Numbered from the stretch's first letter, positions 46,601 to 57,188 are shown. The stretch is 64,000 nt of DNA from Conchocele bisecta (GCA_029237695.1 CM055267.1:5478036-5542035), one strand, 5' to 3'. A program made the numbers and translations. The notes: a model not told the origin generated them from the letters alone.

Positions 46601-49600
46601 AGGTGTTAGACATACAGTGTCCTGTAATGTCTGTAGGACTATGTATTCATGTACTGTAACCTGTGAGAGTCCACAGTCCCATGTGACAGCAGGTAGTACA
46701 TACAGTGTCCTGTGTTACGGGGGTCTGAGTACTATGTATATGTACTGTACGCTGTGGGGGGAGTTCCAACAGTCCCTGTGACACAGTGACTAGTGTCCAG
46801 GTAGGGGGTCTGAGGAATATGTACATACTGTACCTGTGGGGGGAGTCAACAGTCCCGTGACAGAGTGTAGGACATGGTAATATGAACTGTACAGTGTAGT
46901 TCCAACAGAAATACAGGTACATTGTACTCAGTTGGGGGAGTTCCAACCAGTCCTGACAGCAGGTGTAGACATACAGTGTCTGTGGTACGGGGGTCCTGTA
47001 GGAACTATGTACATTGTACTGACCTGTGGGGGGAGTTCCAACAGTCTGTGACAGCAGGTGTAGACATACAGTGTCCTGTGGTAACGGGGGTCCTGTAGGA
47101 CTATGTACATGTACTGTCTTGTGGGGGGAGTCCAACAGACCCTGTGACAGCAGGTGTAGACATACAGTGTCCTGTGTATGTGGGTTAACAGTCCTGTATA
47201 GATATGTACATTGTACTGTACCTGTGGGGGGAGTTACCAACAGTCCCTGTGACAGCAGGTGTAGATTTACAGTGTCTGTGGTACGTGGGTCGGGTGTTAG
47301 AACTATGTACAAATTGTACTGTACCTGTAAGGGGGAGTTCCAACAGTCCCTTGTGACAGCAGGTGTAGACATACAGTGTCCTGTGGTACGGGGTCCTGTA
47401 GACTATGTACATTGTACTGTACCTGTGGGGGAGTTTCCAACAGTCCCACCCTTGACAGCAGGTGTAGACATACAGTGTCCTGGTGTGTACGTGGGGGGTA
47501 CTGTCGAACAATATTGTACATTGTGACTGTACCTGTGGGGGGAGTCCTCAACAGTCCTGTGACAGCAGGTGTGTAACATACAGTGTCCTGTGGAACATAC
47601 GTGGGGGCTGTAGAAAACTATGTACATTGACTGTACCTGTGGGGGGTAGTTCAACAGTCCCTGTGACTTAGAACTGGGTGTAGACATACAGTGTCCTGTG
47701 GTACGGGGGTCCTTGTAGAACTATGTACATTGTACTGTACCTGTGGGGGGGAGTTTCCAACAGTCCCTGTGTGACAGAGGTGTTGTAGACATACAGCCTG
47801 TCCCCTTGTGTGACGGGTGGGGGGGTCTGTATGTTAGACTATGTACATTGTACTGTACCTTGTGGGGGGTGGGGGGAGTTCAACAGTCCCCCTGTGACAG
47901 AGGTGTAGAAACATCAGTAGTCCTGTGGTAACGGGGAGGGGTCCCTGAAGTAGAACTTATGTACATTGTACTGTACTGTGGGAAGGGGGGGAGTCCAACA
48001 GTCCCCTGTGAACTGAAGGTTGTGACGATACAGTCCTGTGTGGTACGGGGGTCCTGTGAGAACTATGTCCTGTATTGTACTGTAACTGTGGGGTGGGGGG
48101 AGTTCCAACAGTCCCTGTGACAGCAGGTGTAGACTACAGTGTCCTGTGGTACTGGGGGTGTCCTGTAGTACTAGTACATTGTATGTAGCCCTGTGGGGGA
48201 GTTCCAAACGTCCCAGTCCCTGTGACTTAAGCAGGTGTGTGAGACATAACAGTTTTCTGTGTAAACGGGGTGGTCCTTGGGGGTAGTGAACCTATGTACA
48301 TGTACTTGTACTGTACCTGTGGGGGGAGTTCCAACAGTCCCTGTGACAAGCAGGTGTAGACATACAGTGTCCTGTGGTACGGGGGTGTTTGGGTCCTGTA
48401 GAACTATGTACATTGTACCTGTACCTGTGGGGGGAGGGGGGATTTCCAACAGTCCCTGTGACAGCAGGTGTAGACATACAGTTGTCCTGTGTAGGGGGTC
48501 TGTAGAACTATGTACATTGTACTGTAACCCTGTGGGGTGTTTTAGTTCCAACAGTCCCTGTTACAGCAGGTGTAGACTTTAGTCCAGTCCTGTGGTACGG
48601 GGGTCCTGTAGAACTATGTACATTGTACTGTACCTGTGGGGGGAGTTCCAACAGTCCCTGTGACAGCAGGTGTAGACATACAGTGTCCTGTGGTACGGGG
48701 GTCCTGTAGAACTATGTACATTGTACTGTACCTGTGGGGGAGTTCCAACAGTCCCCTGTGATCAGCTGGTGTAGACAAATACAGTGTCCTGTGGTACGGG
48801 GGGGTTCTGTAGAACTATGTACATTGTACTGTACCTGTGGGGGGAGTCCAACAGTCCCTGTGACAGCAGGTGTAGACATACAGTGTCCTGTGGTACGGGG
48901 GTCCTGTAGAACTATGTACATTGTACTGTACCTGTGGGGGGAGTTCCAACAGTCCCTGTGACAGCAGGTGTAGACATACAGTGTCCTGTGGTACGGGGGT
49001 CCTGTAGAACTATGTACATTGTACTGTACTGTGGGGGGGAGTTTCCAACAGTCCTGTGACAGCAGGTGTAGATATACAGTCCTGTGGTTACGGGGGTCCT
49101 GTAGAACTATGTACATTGTACTGTACCTGTGGGGGGAGTTCCAACAGTCCCTGTGACAGCAGGTGTAGACATACAGTGTCCTGTGGTACGGGGGTCCTGT
49201 AGAACTATGTACTTTGTTACTGTACCTGTGGGGGGAGTTCCAACAGTCCCTGTGACAGCAGTGTAAATACTGTTTACCTGTGGTACGGGGGTGGGGTCGT
49301 GTAGAACTTTGTACATGTACTGTACTGTGGGGGGAGTAGTTCCAACAGTCCCTGTGACAGCAGGTGTAGACATACAGTTTCATGTGGTACGGGGGTCCTG
49401 TAGGACTATGTACATTGTTAACATGTACCTGTGGAGGGGGGGAGTTCCAACAGTCCCCTGAGACAGCCAGGTGTAGACATACAGTGTCCAGTGTACGGTT
49501 GTGTCCTGTAGAACTATGTACATTGTACTGTACCTGTGAGGGGGGAGTTCCCACATCCCCTGTGACAAGCAGGTGTAGACATACAGTGTCCTGTGTACGG

Positions 49601-50337
49601 GGGTCCTGTAGAACAATGTAAACCATAGTACTGTACCTGTGGGGGAGTCAACAGTCCCTGTGACCAGCAGAGTTGTAGAACATACAGGTGTCCCTGTCCG
49701 GTACGGGGGACTGTTAGAACTGATGTACATTGTACTGTACCTGTGGGGGGGAGTCCAATCAGTTCCCTGTGACTGCAGGTGTAGACATACAGTCCGGTGT
49801 ACGGGGGTCATGTGGACTTTTGTATTGTCTGTACCTGTGGGGGGAGTTCCAACAGTCCCTGTGCAGCAGGTGTAGACATACTAGTGTCCTGTGGTACGGG
49901 GGGTCCTGTAGAACTATGTACATTGTACCTGTACCTGTGATGAGTTCCACAGATCCCTTGTGACCAGCAGTGTATAGACATACATGTTTCCTGTGGTACG
50001 GGGGTCCTGTAGAACTATGTACACGTACCTGTTAACTCCTTGTGGGGGAGTTCAACCAGGGGGTCCCTGTGACAGCATTGTAGACCATTAACAGTCCTGT
50101 GTGGTATCGTTTTCCTGGGGGTAGGAACTATGTACATTGTACTGTACCTGTGGGGGGAGTTCCAACAGTCCCTGTGACAGCAGGTGTAGACACAGAGTCC
50201 TGTGGTTCGGGTGTCCTGTAGAACTATGTACATTGTACTGTACCTGTGGGGGAGTTCCAACAGTCCCTGTGACAGCAGTAGACATACGTTTCCTGTGGTA
50301 CGGGGTCCTGTGGACTATGTACATTGTACTGTCTTGT

Positions 50338-50378
<41 letters not shown>

Positions 50379-50560
50379 GTTCAGTCCCTGTACAGCACCG
50401 TGTATACATACAGTGTCCTGTGGTACAGGGGTCCTGTAGGACTATGTATATTGTACTGTACTTGTGGGGGGGAGTTCCAACCGTCCCTGTGACGGCAGGT
50501 GTAGACATACAGTGTCCTGTGGTATGTGGGTCCTGTAGGACTATGTACATTGTACTGTAC
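40640..50560 (-). repeat. 98-bp tandem array derived from PDCD2L exon 2 end and its 5' splice site
   Basis: About 101 units. Each minus-strand unit holds 64 nt matching the end of exon 2 (encoding PYHRTLYVYTCCHRDCWNS) and then CACAG|GTACAG plus 28 further intron nt. The exon's own last 64 nt (50561-50624) differ from the array consensus at only two positions. Because 98 is not divisible by three, units do not stay in one frame. Units from 40640 to about 45400 are nearly uniform and show higher-order structure. From about 45400 to 50330 they are peppered with 1-2-nt indels. A 41-nt G run interrupts at 50336-50376. Confidence 0.93.
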
Positions 50561-50718
50561 CTGTGGGGGGAGTTCCAACAGTTCCTGTGACAGCAGGTGT
50601 AGATATACAGTGTCCTGTGGTATGGGGAGTCATGTAGGGGGCAGTACAGCTGCACCACCAACACAAGCCGCGCGCCACAGACTGGGCAGACAGGCACTAC
50701 AGAGGCTCCATACCAATC
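50561..50718 (-). CDS. PDCD2L: PDCD2L coding exon 2 (N-terminal zinc-binding region)
   Basis: 158 bp between acceptor TTTGTTACAG and donor CACAG|GTACAG. The frame is DWYGASVVPVCPVCGARLVL, then VVQLYCPLHDSPYHRTLYIY and TCCHRNCWNSPH. It matches the PDCD2L N-terminus (C--CG--L-LV-Q-YCPL--SP-HR-L-V-AC-C--C). The CxxC and CC/C cysteines are presumed zinc ligands. The exit phase (AG|T, Ser) joins to WQVYR at 39269. Entry is phase 0, so an upstream exon must supply the start Met. It was sought to 64 kb and not found. Confidence 0.93.
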
Positions 50719-50854
50719 CTGTAACAAATTGTAACCCAATACAATATTTTGTTTTTGTATATAAATTATTAGGAATAATGATTTTCTTTGAAACAGCAAA
50801 CCGGTTGCTGTGGCACATATGTCAAGATCAACAAGGCATTTATAGTCCCAGTTC
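50719..50854 (-). other. 3' end of PDCD2L intron 1
   Basis: The minus strand carries the AT-rich tract ending TACAATTTGTTACAG before exon 2. Only about 135 bp separate the acceptor from the 43-bp satellite. The remainder of intron 1 probably runs past the right edge of the window. Confidence 0.6.
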
Positions 50855-53340
50855 GACTGGAGTCACAATTACAGTGGTTGGGCACAGATACATAAGTGAC
50901 TGATGTCACAGTTACACTGGCAGCGTACATACAGATGACTGATGTCACAATTATAGTGGCTGGCTACAGACATACGTGTGACTGATGCCACAATTACAAT
51001 GACTAGGTACATGTACACATAGTGGCTGGGTAGTGGGTACAGACATAGAGGTGACTGATGTCACAATTAGACTGGCTGGCTACATACATACAAGTGATTG
51101 ATGTCACAATTACACTGGCTGGTAGACATGCAAGTGACATATGTCACATTTATAGTGGATGGGTACAGTGGCTAGGTACAGATATAAGGTGACTGATGTC
51201 CCAATCACAGTGGCTGTGTACATATATATATACAGTGGACATTTGTGACAATTCCAGTGGCTCGGTACAGACATACATACATGTGATTGCTTTCACAATT
51301 GCAGTGAATGGGTACATATATAGAGGTGATTGATGTCACAATTCCAGTGGCTGTCTACAGAGATACAAGTGACTGATGTCACACTTACAGTGGGAGCGTG
51401 AATACAGGCGACTGTTGTCACAACAACAGTGGCATGGTACGAATATAGAGGTGACTGTTGTCACAATTACAGCGGTTGGGTACAGACATAGAGGTGACTG
51501 ATGTCACAATTACAGTGGTTGGGTACAGACATAGGTTGGGTGATGATGCACACTACAGTGGTTGGGTACGACGTAGGGAGACTGATGTCACAATTACAGT
51601 GGTTGGGTACAGACGTAGATGGTTGGGTACAAAGATGGTGAGTCCACAAATTACAGTGGTTGGGTACAGACATAAGAGTGACTGATGTCCCACATACAGT
51701 GCTTGGGTACGACATAGAGGTGATGATGCACAATTACAGGTGGGTCTGATGTTGCATTACTAGAGGTGACTGATGTCCCAATTAGCAGTGACTGATGTCA
51801 CAATTACAGTGGTTGGGTACAGACATAGAGGTGACTGATGCCACAATTACAGTGGTTGGGTACAGACATAGAGGTGACTGATGTCCCAATTACAGTGGTT
51901 GGGTACAGACATAGAGGTGACTGATGTCCCAATTACAGTGGTTGGGTACAGACATAGAGGTGACTGATGTCACAATTACAGTGGTTGGGTACAGACATAG
52001 AGGTGACTGATGTCCCAACATACGATGTGTAACAGGGACATAGCGGGTGACTGACGTCACAATTACAGTGGTTGGGTACAGACATAGAGGTGACTGATGC
52101 CACAATTACAGTGGTTGGGTACAGACATAGAGGTGACTGATGTCACATTACTGGGTGTAGTACTATACAGTGTTAGGTACAGATCATAGAGGTGACTGAT
52201 GTCACAATTAGTGGTTGGGTACAGACATATAGGTGACTGATGTCCAAATTACAGCAGGCCTTTCCCCAGCCCGTTATAGCGCTGGGGTGCCCCAGCGCCT
52301 TAATTTCGAAAACAAGGTAACCCAGCGCTATAAATTTCAGATAGAATTTAAAAAAGTTCCAATTTTGATTGTTTTTTCATTTAGTTTCAGTTCCATTTGA
52401 TCCTTGCAAGCACTATTAGAGTGTACTACAAGGTTTAAACATGTAGCAAATGAGATATATGGGTATATGCCAAAGTTAATAATTATGACTCGTCAAAATA
52501 TGACGTTCACGTTCAGCGCCTTAAAATTATTTCTGGGGAAAGGCCTGTACAGTGGTTGGGTACATACATAGAGGTGACAGATGTCACAATTACAGTGGTT
52601 GGGTACAGACGTAGAGGTGACTGATGTCACAATTACAGTGGTTGGGTACAGACGTAGAGGTGACTGATGGGTCATACAATTATGACAGATGTTCACATAC
52701 AGTGTGTTACGAACGTAGTACTGATTGGGTCACATACAGGGACGTAGGTGACTGATGTCACAATTACAGTGGTTGGGTACAGACATAGAGGTGACTGATG
52801 TCACAATTACAGTGGTTGGGTACAGACATAGAGGTGACTGATGTCACAATTACAGTGGTTGGGCACATGATGACTGATGTCACAATTACAGGTTGGTACA
52901 GACGGTAGAGGTGACTGATGTCACAATTACAGTGGTTGGGTACAGACATAGAGGTGACTGATGTCATAATTACAGTGGTTGCAACTACATACATACATAC
53001 ATACACATGACTGACTGATGTCACAATTACAGTGGCTGGCTATACATACATACACATGACTGATGTCACAAATACAGTGGCTGCATAGGTACATAAATAC
53101 TGTACATGTGACAAAAATAGTGGCTGGGCACATACATACAGGTGTCACAGACATGTGGATGAGTGGTGTCACAATTATTGTCACAATTATTGTACACACA
53201 TATAGGTGGGTGATGGCACAGATGTAAGAGATGACACAATTATGGTCGAGACATATAGGTAAGTGGTGCCACAAGTATGGTACAGAGATACAGGTGTAAT
53301 GTCATAATTATGGTACAAACATAGGCGAGTGGTGTCACAA
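50855..53340. repeat. 43-bp satellite
   Basis: The unit GTGACTGATGTCACAATTAC then AGTGGTTGGGTACAGACATAGAG is repeated about 50 times. The centre (51450-52800) is homogeneous and both flanks are diverged. GTGACTGATGTCAC is nearly self-complementary. Unlike the other two arrays, no relation to an exon was found. One MITE is inserted in it. Local dropouts (51530-51760, 52010-52150, 52670-52740) look like consensus errors or deletions. Confidence 0.9.
52255..52547. mobile_element. 293-bp hAT MITE inserted in the 43-bp satellite
   Basis: Perfect 15-bp inverted termini CAGGCCTTTCCCCAG at 52255-52269 and 52533-52547. TACAG is duplicated at both sides (52250-52254 and 52548-52552), and removal restores the satellite unit (ATTACAGTGGTTGGG). 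The CAG terminus and 5-bp duplication match the 8.8-kb hAT at 28803. Confidence 0.9.
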
Positions 53341-54213
53341 TAGAGTTAGCAGGGGGTGTGGTAGACTTAACATTGAGCAACATATGCCATGTCTCTATAT
53401 CATGCTGAACGTGCATATTTTTCATTATTTGACTTTTATCATTTACTATTTACTTTGGTATCGGTAGTAAAGCCATAGTGCTATGTCTATGGGTGTGGAT
53501 AGTCCAATAATATTAGACCTTGGGTTTTGCTATCTGATGGACAATCAGAAATAACAGGTGAAAAAGAATTGAATATATACGTTTTATGTTATATAGCCCC
53601 AATTCTCATGTATTCGTGCAATCTCATGTATTCGTGCCCCTAGAAAACAAGTGAATAAGCATATTCTAAGAATAGTGTTAATTGAAAATGAACTTAACAC
53701 AGTTTTTCATGTTGTTTCCCACGGCTTTATAAGCTACAGTTACATACAGTTGTGATTTACCACCTATTATGTGATTTTTCTTCATACTCCCTTAATCTGA
53801 AGGGGGTCTGTTCGCAAATGATGCATACAATGTGATATATGTTGATTTCTAGATGAATCTGGACTTCACCATATTTACATTTGATGCATCTAGGCAGCAA
53901 CACTTCTTTATTGTATGAATGATCAAGGAATGTCGCTCAAATGTGCAGAAAGTTGTAGGGCACGAACCTGATGAGAAGTTTCAAGATCAATTAGGCGACT
54001 TTGGTGGGTTAATTCTAGGGACTCTAAGACTTGCATACACAACACTTTTGGTGAATTCCTTATGTGCACTCATAGTCAAGTGTTTGAACTTTATGTTGAT
54101 GTATACATTTTCAGGAATTAATCAGAATAGAACACACAATATGAATGTATGTGCTTAGGGGCACGGATCCATGAGAATAGGGACTAACTAGGGTAGACAT
54201 AGCACTATGGCTT

Positions 54214-54692
54214 CAGGCGCGGATCCAGGATTTCGGGTTAGAGGGGTCGTAACTGTTTTACAATACTTGACTATATTATCGAACGAGCTAAGCTCGTTCG
54301 ATAATATAGTCAAGTATTGCAAAATAGTCGAGATAGCGCTAGGGGGGTCCGGGGGCATTCCCCCCTGAAATTTTTTGAAATCTACATCGCATTTCCTGCG
54401 TTCTGGCGCATTTTAGAGCAAGATTATTGACACTGTCACAGTATGTTTTAATCGCATTTCCTGCGTTCTGGCGCATTTTAGAGCAAGATTATTGACACTG
54501 TCACAGTATGTTTTAGACATGATTTTTTATTGAAAACATTTAAATTTTGAAACAATAAGACAACGAACGAAAAATGCATGGAATACATGGCACTTGGCAT
54601 GAAACGTGCCTTGTAACTTGTAAAAAATCTTTACTCGGCGAATTTTAGGGGGGGGCGTGCGCCGGGTCCGCCCCCCCCCCCTGAATCCGCCT
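54214..54692. mobile_element. hAT-like MITE with CAGGCG termini
   Basis: The left terminus CAGGCGCGGATCCAGG matches the complement of the right terminus (AGGCGGATTCAGGGGG) with one short gap. The flanks ATGGCTT and ATGGACTT look like a decayed 7-8-bp target duplication. Inside are a near-perfect palindrome (54257-54323) and a 65-bp direct duplication (54387 and 54452 starts). Confidence 0.7.
54257..54323. other. 67-bp near-perfect palindrome
   Basis: Arms of 33 nt (54257-54289 and 54291-54323) with one mismatch and a single central base. It sits near the left end of the MITE and can extrude as a cruciform or fold as a long RNA hairpin. Confidence 0.9.
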
Positions 54693-54936
54693 ATGGACTT
54701 TACTATCGATCGATCGATTGATCGATCGGTACCAAAGTAAATAGAAATGAGAACAGTCAGATAAATGAAAAATAGAAGTTAAACATGATATAGAGACATG
54801 GCATGTTATTAACTAGGGGTGTGGGCTATTTATGTATAGTCAGTTTCCCATTTCATCATCTACACCTATGGGACGACTTGTGGCAGTGGCTGGGTATGCC
54901 ACACTACAGTACCTACATTTAATACGGCTAGAGCTT

Positions 54937-55154
54937 CAGTGGCGTAGCCAGTGGATAAAATGGTAGGAACGCACCCCCTAGGCCCTACAATTTGGCAATG
55001 CGTGACATAGCTTTACATCACTATAATAAAGGCAATTTAATGTAGAAATCATTGTTTTTACCGGGTAAGGATACAGTACCCTTGCACCCCTTTCCAAAGT
55101 TGACAGCGACACACAATTCGCAGCCACCTCGGCAGGAATCTGGCTACGCCACTG
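54937..55154. mobile_element. 218-bp MITE, CAGTGGCGTAGCCAG termini
   Basis: Perfect 15-bp inverted termini, CAGTGGCGTAGCCAG at the left and its complement at the right. This terminus style is typical of hAT MITEs. The flanking 8-mers do not match, so no target duplication can be shown. Confidence 0.8.
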
Positions 55155-55952
55155 AACTCTGATTGTCTGTCATTACTCATTAGGGACGAGTTGACTTATA
55201 AAGAGTTACTTACACTTGTCCCTCCTATCTTATTTGTTTGCCACGATGTTCTGTGCTTGCGATTGATTTGTTCATCTTGAATACCAAGAAGACAAGACAT
55301 GTTTTCTACTTTCAGTCATTTGGACCGCTTTTCAATAAGGGAAGTAACTCAGCTCGATTGAATAGACTGGTTTACACTTAATTGCAATACAAATTGTTCA
55401 ATTCAACATCATTTCTGTAAGCCAGTCTTGTGTCCGTCTGAGGTGACTTTCAGTTTGGTGATTTCACACACAGCGGCAGGTGATGATAAACACAATAGAT
55501 GTCCCTAGTTCACGCTGTTTAATTGACACAGTCACACTCCATGCAACTCGCAATCTGTGTAGATAGACATAATTGCCGCCCAGTAGCTGCACGAACTGAA
55601 CCGATTACACATTGGTCAAAACGGCCCAAACACATACGCCCCCAAATTGTTCCCAATTCAAAACGGCCCTCTTGTGAATTGACTACAAACAACGTTTAAA
55701 ACCCAAATTTGGAAATACTGGTACGTCATAACGCTTATGTAATACAATGTTATGTAATGTAATTAGTCGGCCATGGCCATGAAGCACGGTCATGAACTCG
55801 CGACTACTCTGAAATCTAGCTGTTCCACGTTTTTCTGCCGACAATAACTTTTGGCTATTAAACCACAGGCGATTGAACTCCCCACCCACATAGCCCCTTA
55901 GATAAATCAATCTGGTCCGACTAGTACGTATATAGACTATTTATAATAGTAT
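55155..55952. other. Unassigned non-coding stretch
   Basis: No exon-like segment or repeat was recognised. A 75-codon minus-strand frame at 55683-55910 has no recognisable motif. Confidence 0.4.
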
Positions 55953-56122
<170 letters not shown>

Positions 56123-56339
56123 CTCTGAAAGTGGAGAGGGTAACTTCAATCGCCTGTGATAAAACGCATCAAATCTAAAAAAATATTTAAATGTAAGTAC
56201 TCTTTCATCAATAACAAAAAAGTCGCCCTTACTTGCATTTTAAAGGTAGGTACATACCACCAGAGATATAAATAGCCGTTAGCCTATATATATCTCTGAT
56301 ACCACTCGTAGGCACAAAATGTTCTTTATATCTGACATC

Positions 56340-56812
56340 ATCCGAGAAATTTTCTGGCAAAATAAACATTCATTCACCATTACCCCATGTATTGATTGGC
56401 ATTATTATACATTAATTTTATACCAGACGTAAAGTTCGACACTGCATGGTATCGGGGTGATAACCGTGTTTCCTTAAAATGTTAATGGACATTACTATTT
56501 ATTCTCTGTATTTTTAATGTGCGATGATCATAATTTATAATCTAGCTGTTGAAATATATTTTTTTTTCCGGTGACGCATTTAATTAGTACAAATAATTAA
56601 AATCTATTATGCCTCATTTGCATATGAAAATAGCCTGATACCAACGCACGTCACTATCATTAAAATAAATATTAATAAATGATTATATCGTTATAGCGGC
56701 CGGGCACTCTTCATTTTTAGAACTGGTGGAATAGCGACACAAATGTACACTTATTTAATTCCAATAAAGAACACTTTGTGCCTACTGAGTAGACATGTAC
56801 CTTTAATGCTTT
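56340..56812. repeat. Dispersed repeat shared with 26440-26600 and 28540-28640
   Basis: See the partner at 26440. Here the two homologous blocks are separated by about 200 bp instead of about 1.9 kb. The right block is interrupted by the miniature LTR element. Confidence 0.65.
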
Positions 56813-56899
56813 TGTTACAAGGCGGTCGCTCTACCGACTGAGCTAACCGGTCACAGATACATAGTCTCTCTCCTGAGTTACTAGATCCGTACCGTGACG
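56813..56899 (-). repeat. 3' LTR of the TRIM, internally deleted
   Basis: It matches 57074-57158 with few substitutions, including the tRNA-like 5' half with box A (56834-56845). The first base pair of the TG terminus has mutated (CG). The part corresponding to the tRNA-like 3' half is missing. Confidence 0.8.
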
Positions 56900-57016
56900 T
56901 ATACTCCCCCGCCAAATTGAAATTCGTCCTCGAATTACATATTTATTGGGTACAGTGATTATCTGTGGGACAATCTCGGAGTATATGTCAGTCACGGTCC
57001 CTCGTTGGGCGCCAAA

Positions 57017-57158
57017 TGTAACAGGAAGAGAAAATATGCACCCGACCCAGGACTCGAACCCGGCACCTCCCGCTTACAAGGCGGTCGCTCTACCGACTGA
57101 GCTAACCGGGCACAGATACATATTCTCTCTCCTGAGTTACTAGATCCGTACTGTGACA
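57017..57158 (-). repeat. 5' LTR of the TRIM, complete
   Basis: 142 bp, TG...CA, containing the full tRNA-like sequence 57039-57111. The upstream part (57112-57158) is shared with the other LTR almost base for base. Confidence 0.85.
57039..57111 (-). promoter_or_regulatory. tRNA-Thr(UGU)-like sequence with Pol III A and B boxes inside the LTR
   Basis: The minus strand folds as a full cloverleaf: a 7-bp acceptor with three G:U pairs, D stem GCTC/GAGC, anticodon stem CCGC/GCGG with loop CTTGTAA (anticodon TGT), a 5-nt variable loop, and T stem CCGGG/CCTGG with loop TTCGAGT. Box A TAGCTCAGTCGG (57093-57104) and box B GGTTCGAGTCC (57050-57060) match the Pol III consensus exactly. No CCA is encoded. 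Because it lies inside a repeat and is partly duplicated at 56815, it is best read as an LTR-resident promoter module rather than a stand-alone tRNA gene. Confidence 0.75.
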
Positions 57159-57188
57159 CTTTTTAGATTTAATAATTAAGTATAGTTA

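Larger units (their letters stand above)
39270..50560 (-). other. PDCD2L intron after exon 2
   Basis: 11.3 kb, of which about 9.9 kb is the 98-bp array. The remaining 39270-40640 is AT-rich and contains a SINE 3' end (40171-40245) and an ACGG-bearing pearl-like fragment (about 40320-40545). No other gene is seen. Confidence 0.8.
53341..54830. other. Inverted repeat with arms of about 130 bp
   Basis: 53345-53480 and 54695-54830 are inverse copies of one sequence (for example CATGTCTCTATATCATG versus CATGATATAGAGACATG). The right arm has gained a GATC-type microsatellite (54706-54728). The spacer of about 1.2 kb contains a 79-codon frame at 53919-54158 with no recognised match and a MITE at 54214. 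Confidence 0.7.
56813..57158 (-). mobile_element. TRIM: miniature LTR retrotransposon with tRNA-like LTR
   Basis: Two direct repeats flank a 117-bp interior. Read on the minus strand: a 5' LTR of 142 bp (57158 to 57017; TGTCAC...GTTACA), two bases, then primer-binding site TGGCGCCCAACGAGGGAC (57014-56997), which is tRNA-Lys-like. After the interior comes polypurine tract GGCGGGGGAGTATA (56913-56900) and a 3' LTR of 87 bp (56899-56813) with a 55-bp internal deletion. CTTT flanks both ends (56809-56812 and 57159-57162), a possible 4-bp target duplication. There is no coding sequence. Confidence 0.85.

Noticed and set aside
40640..50560. CRISPR-like regular repeat spacing
   Set aside because: Units are head to tail with no unique spacers, and the DNA is eukaryotic with introns.
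40617..50799. Dozens of overlapping 77-305-codon frames on both strands
   Set aside because: All are readings of the 98-bp intronic array; they recur at 98-bp steps. Only 50561-50718 is a real exon.
57039..57111. Functional tRNA-Thr gene
   Set aside because: It folds well, but it lies inside an LTR with a primer-binding site at the LTR edge and a partial duplicate in the other LTR; three wobble pairs weaken the acceptor stem.
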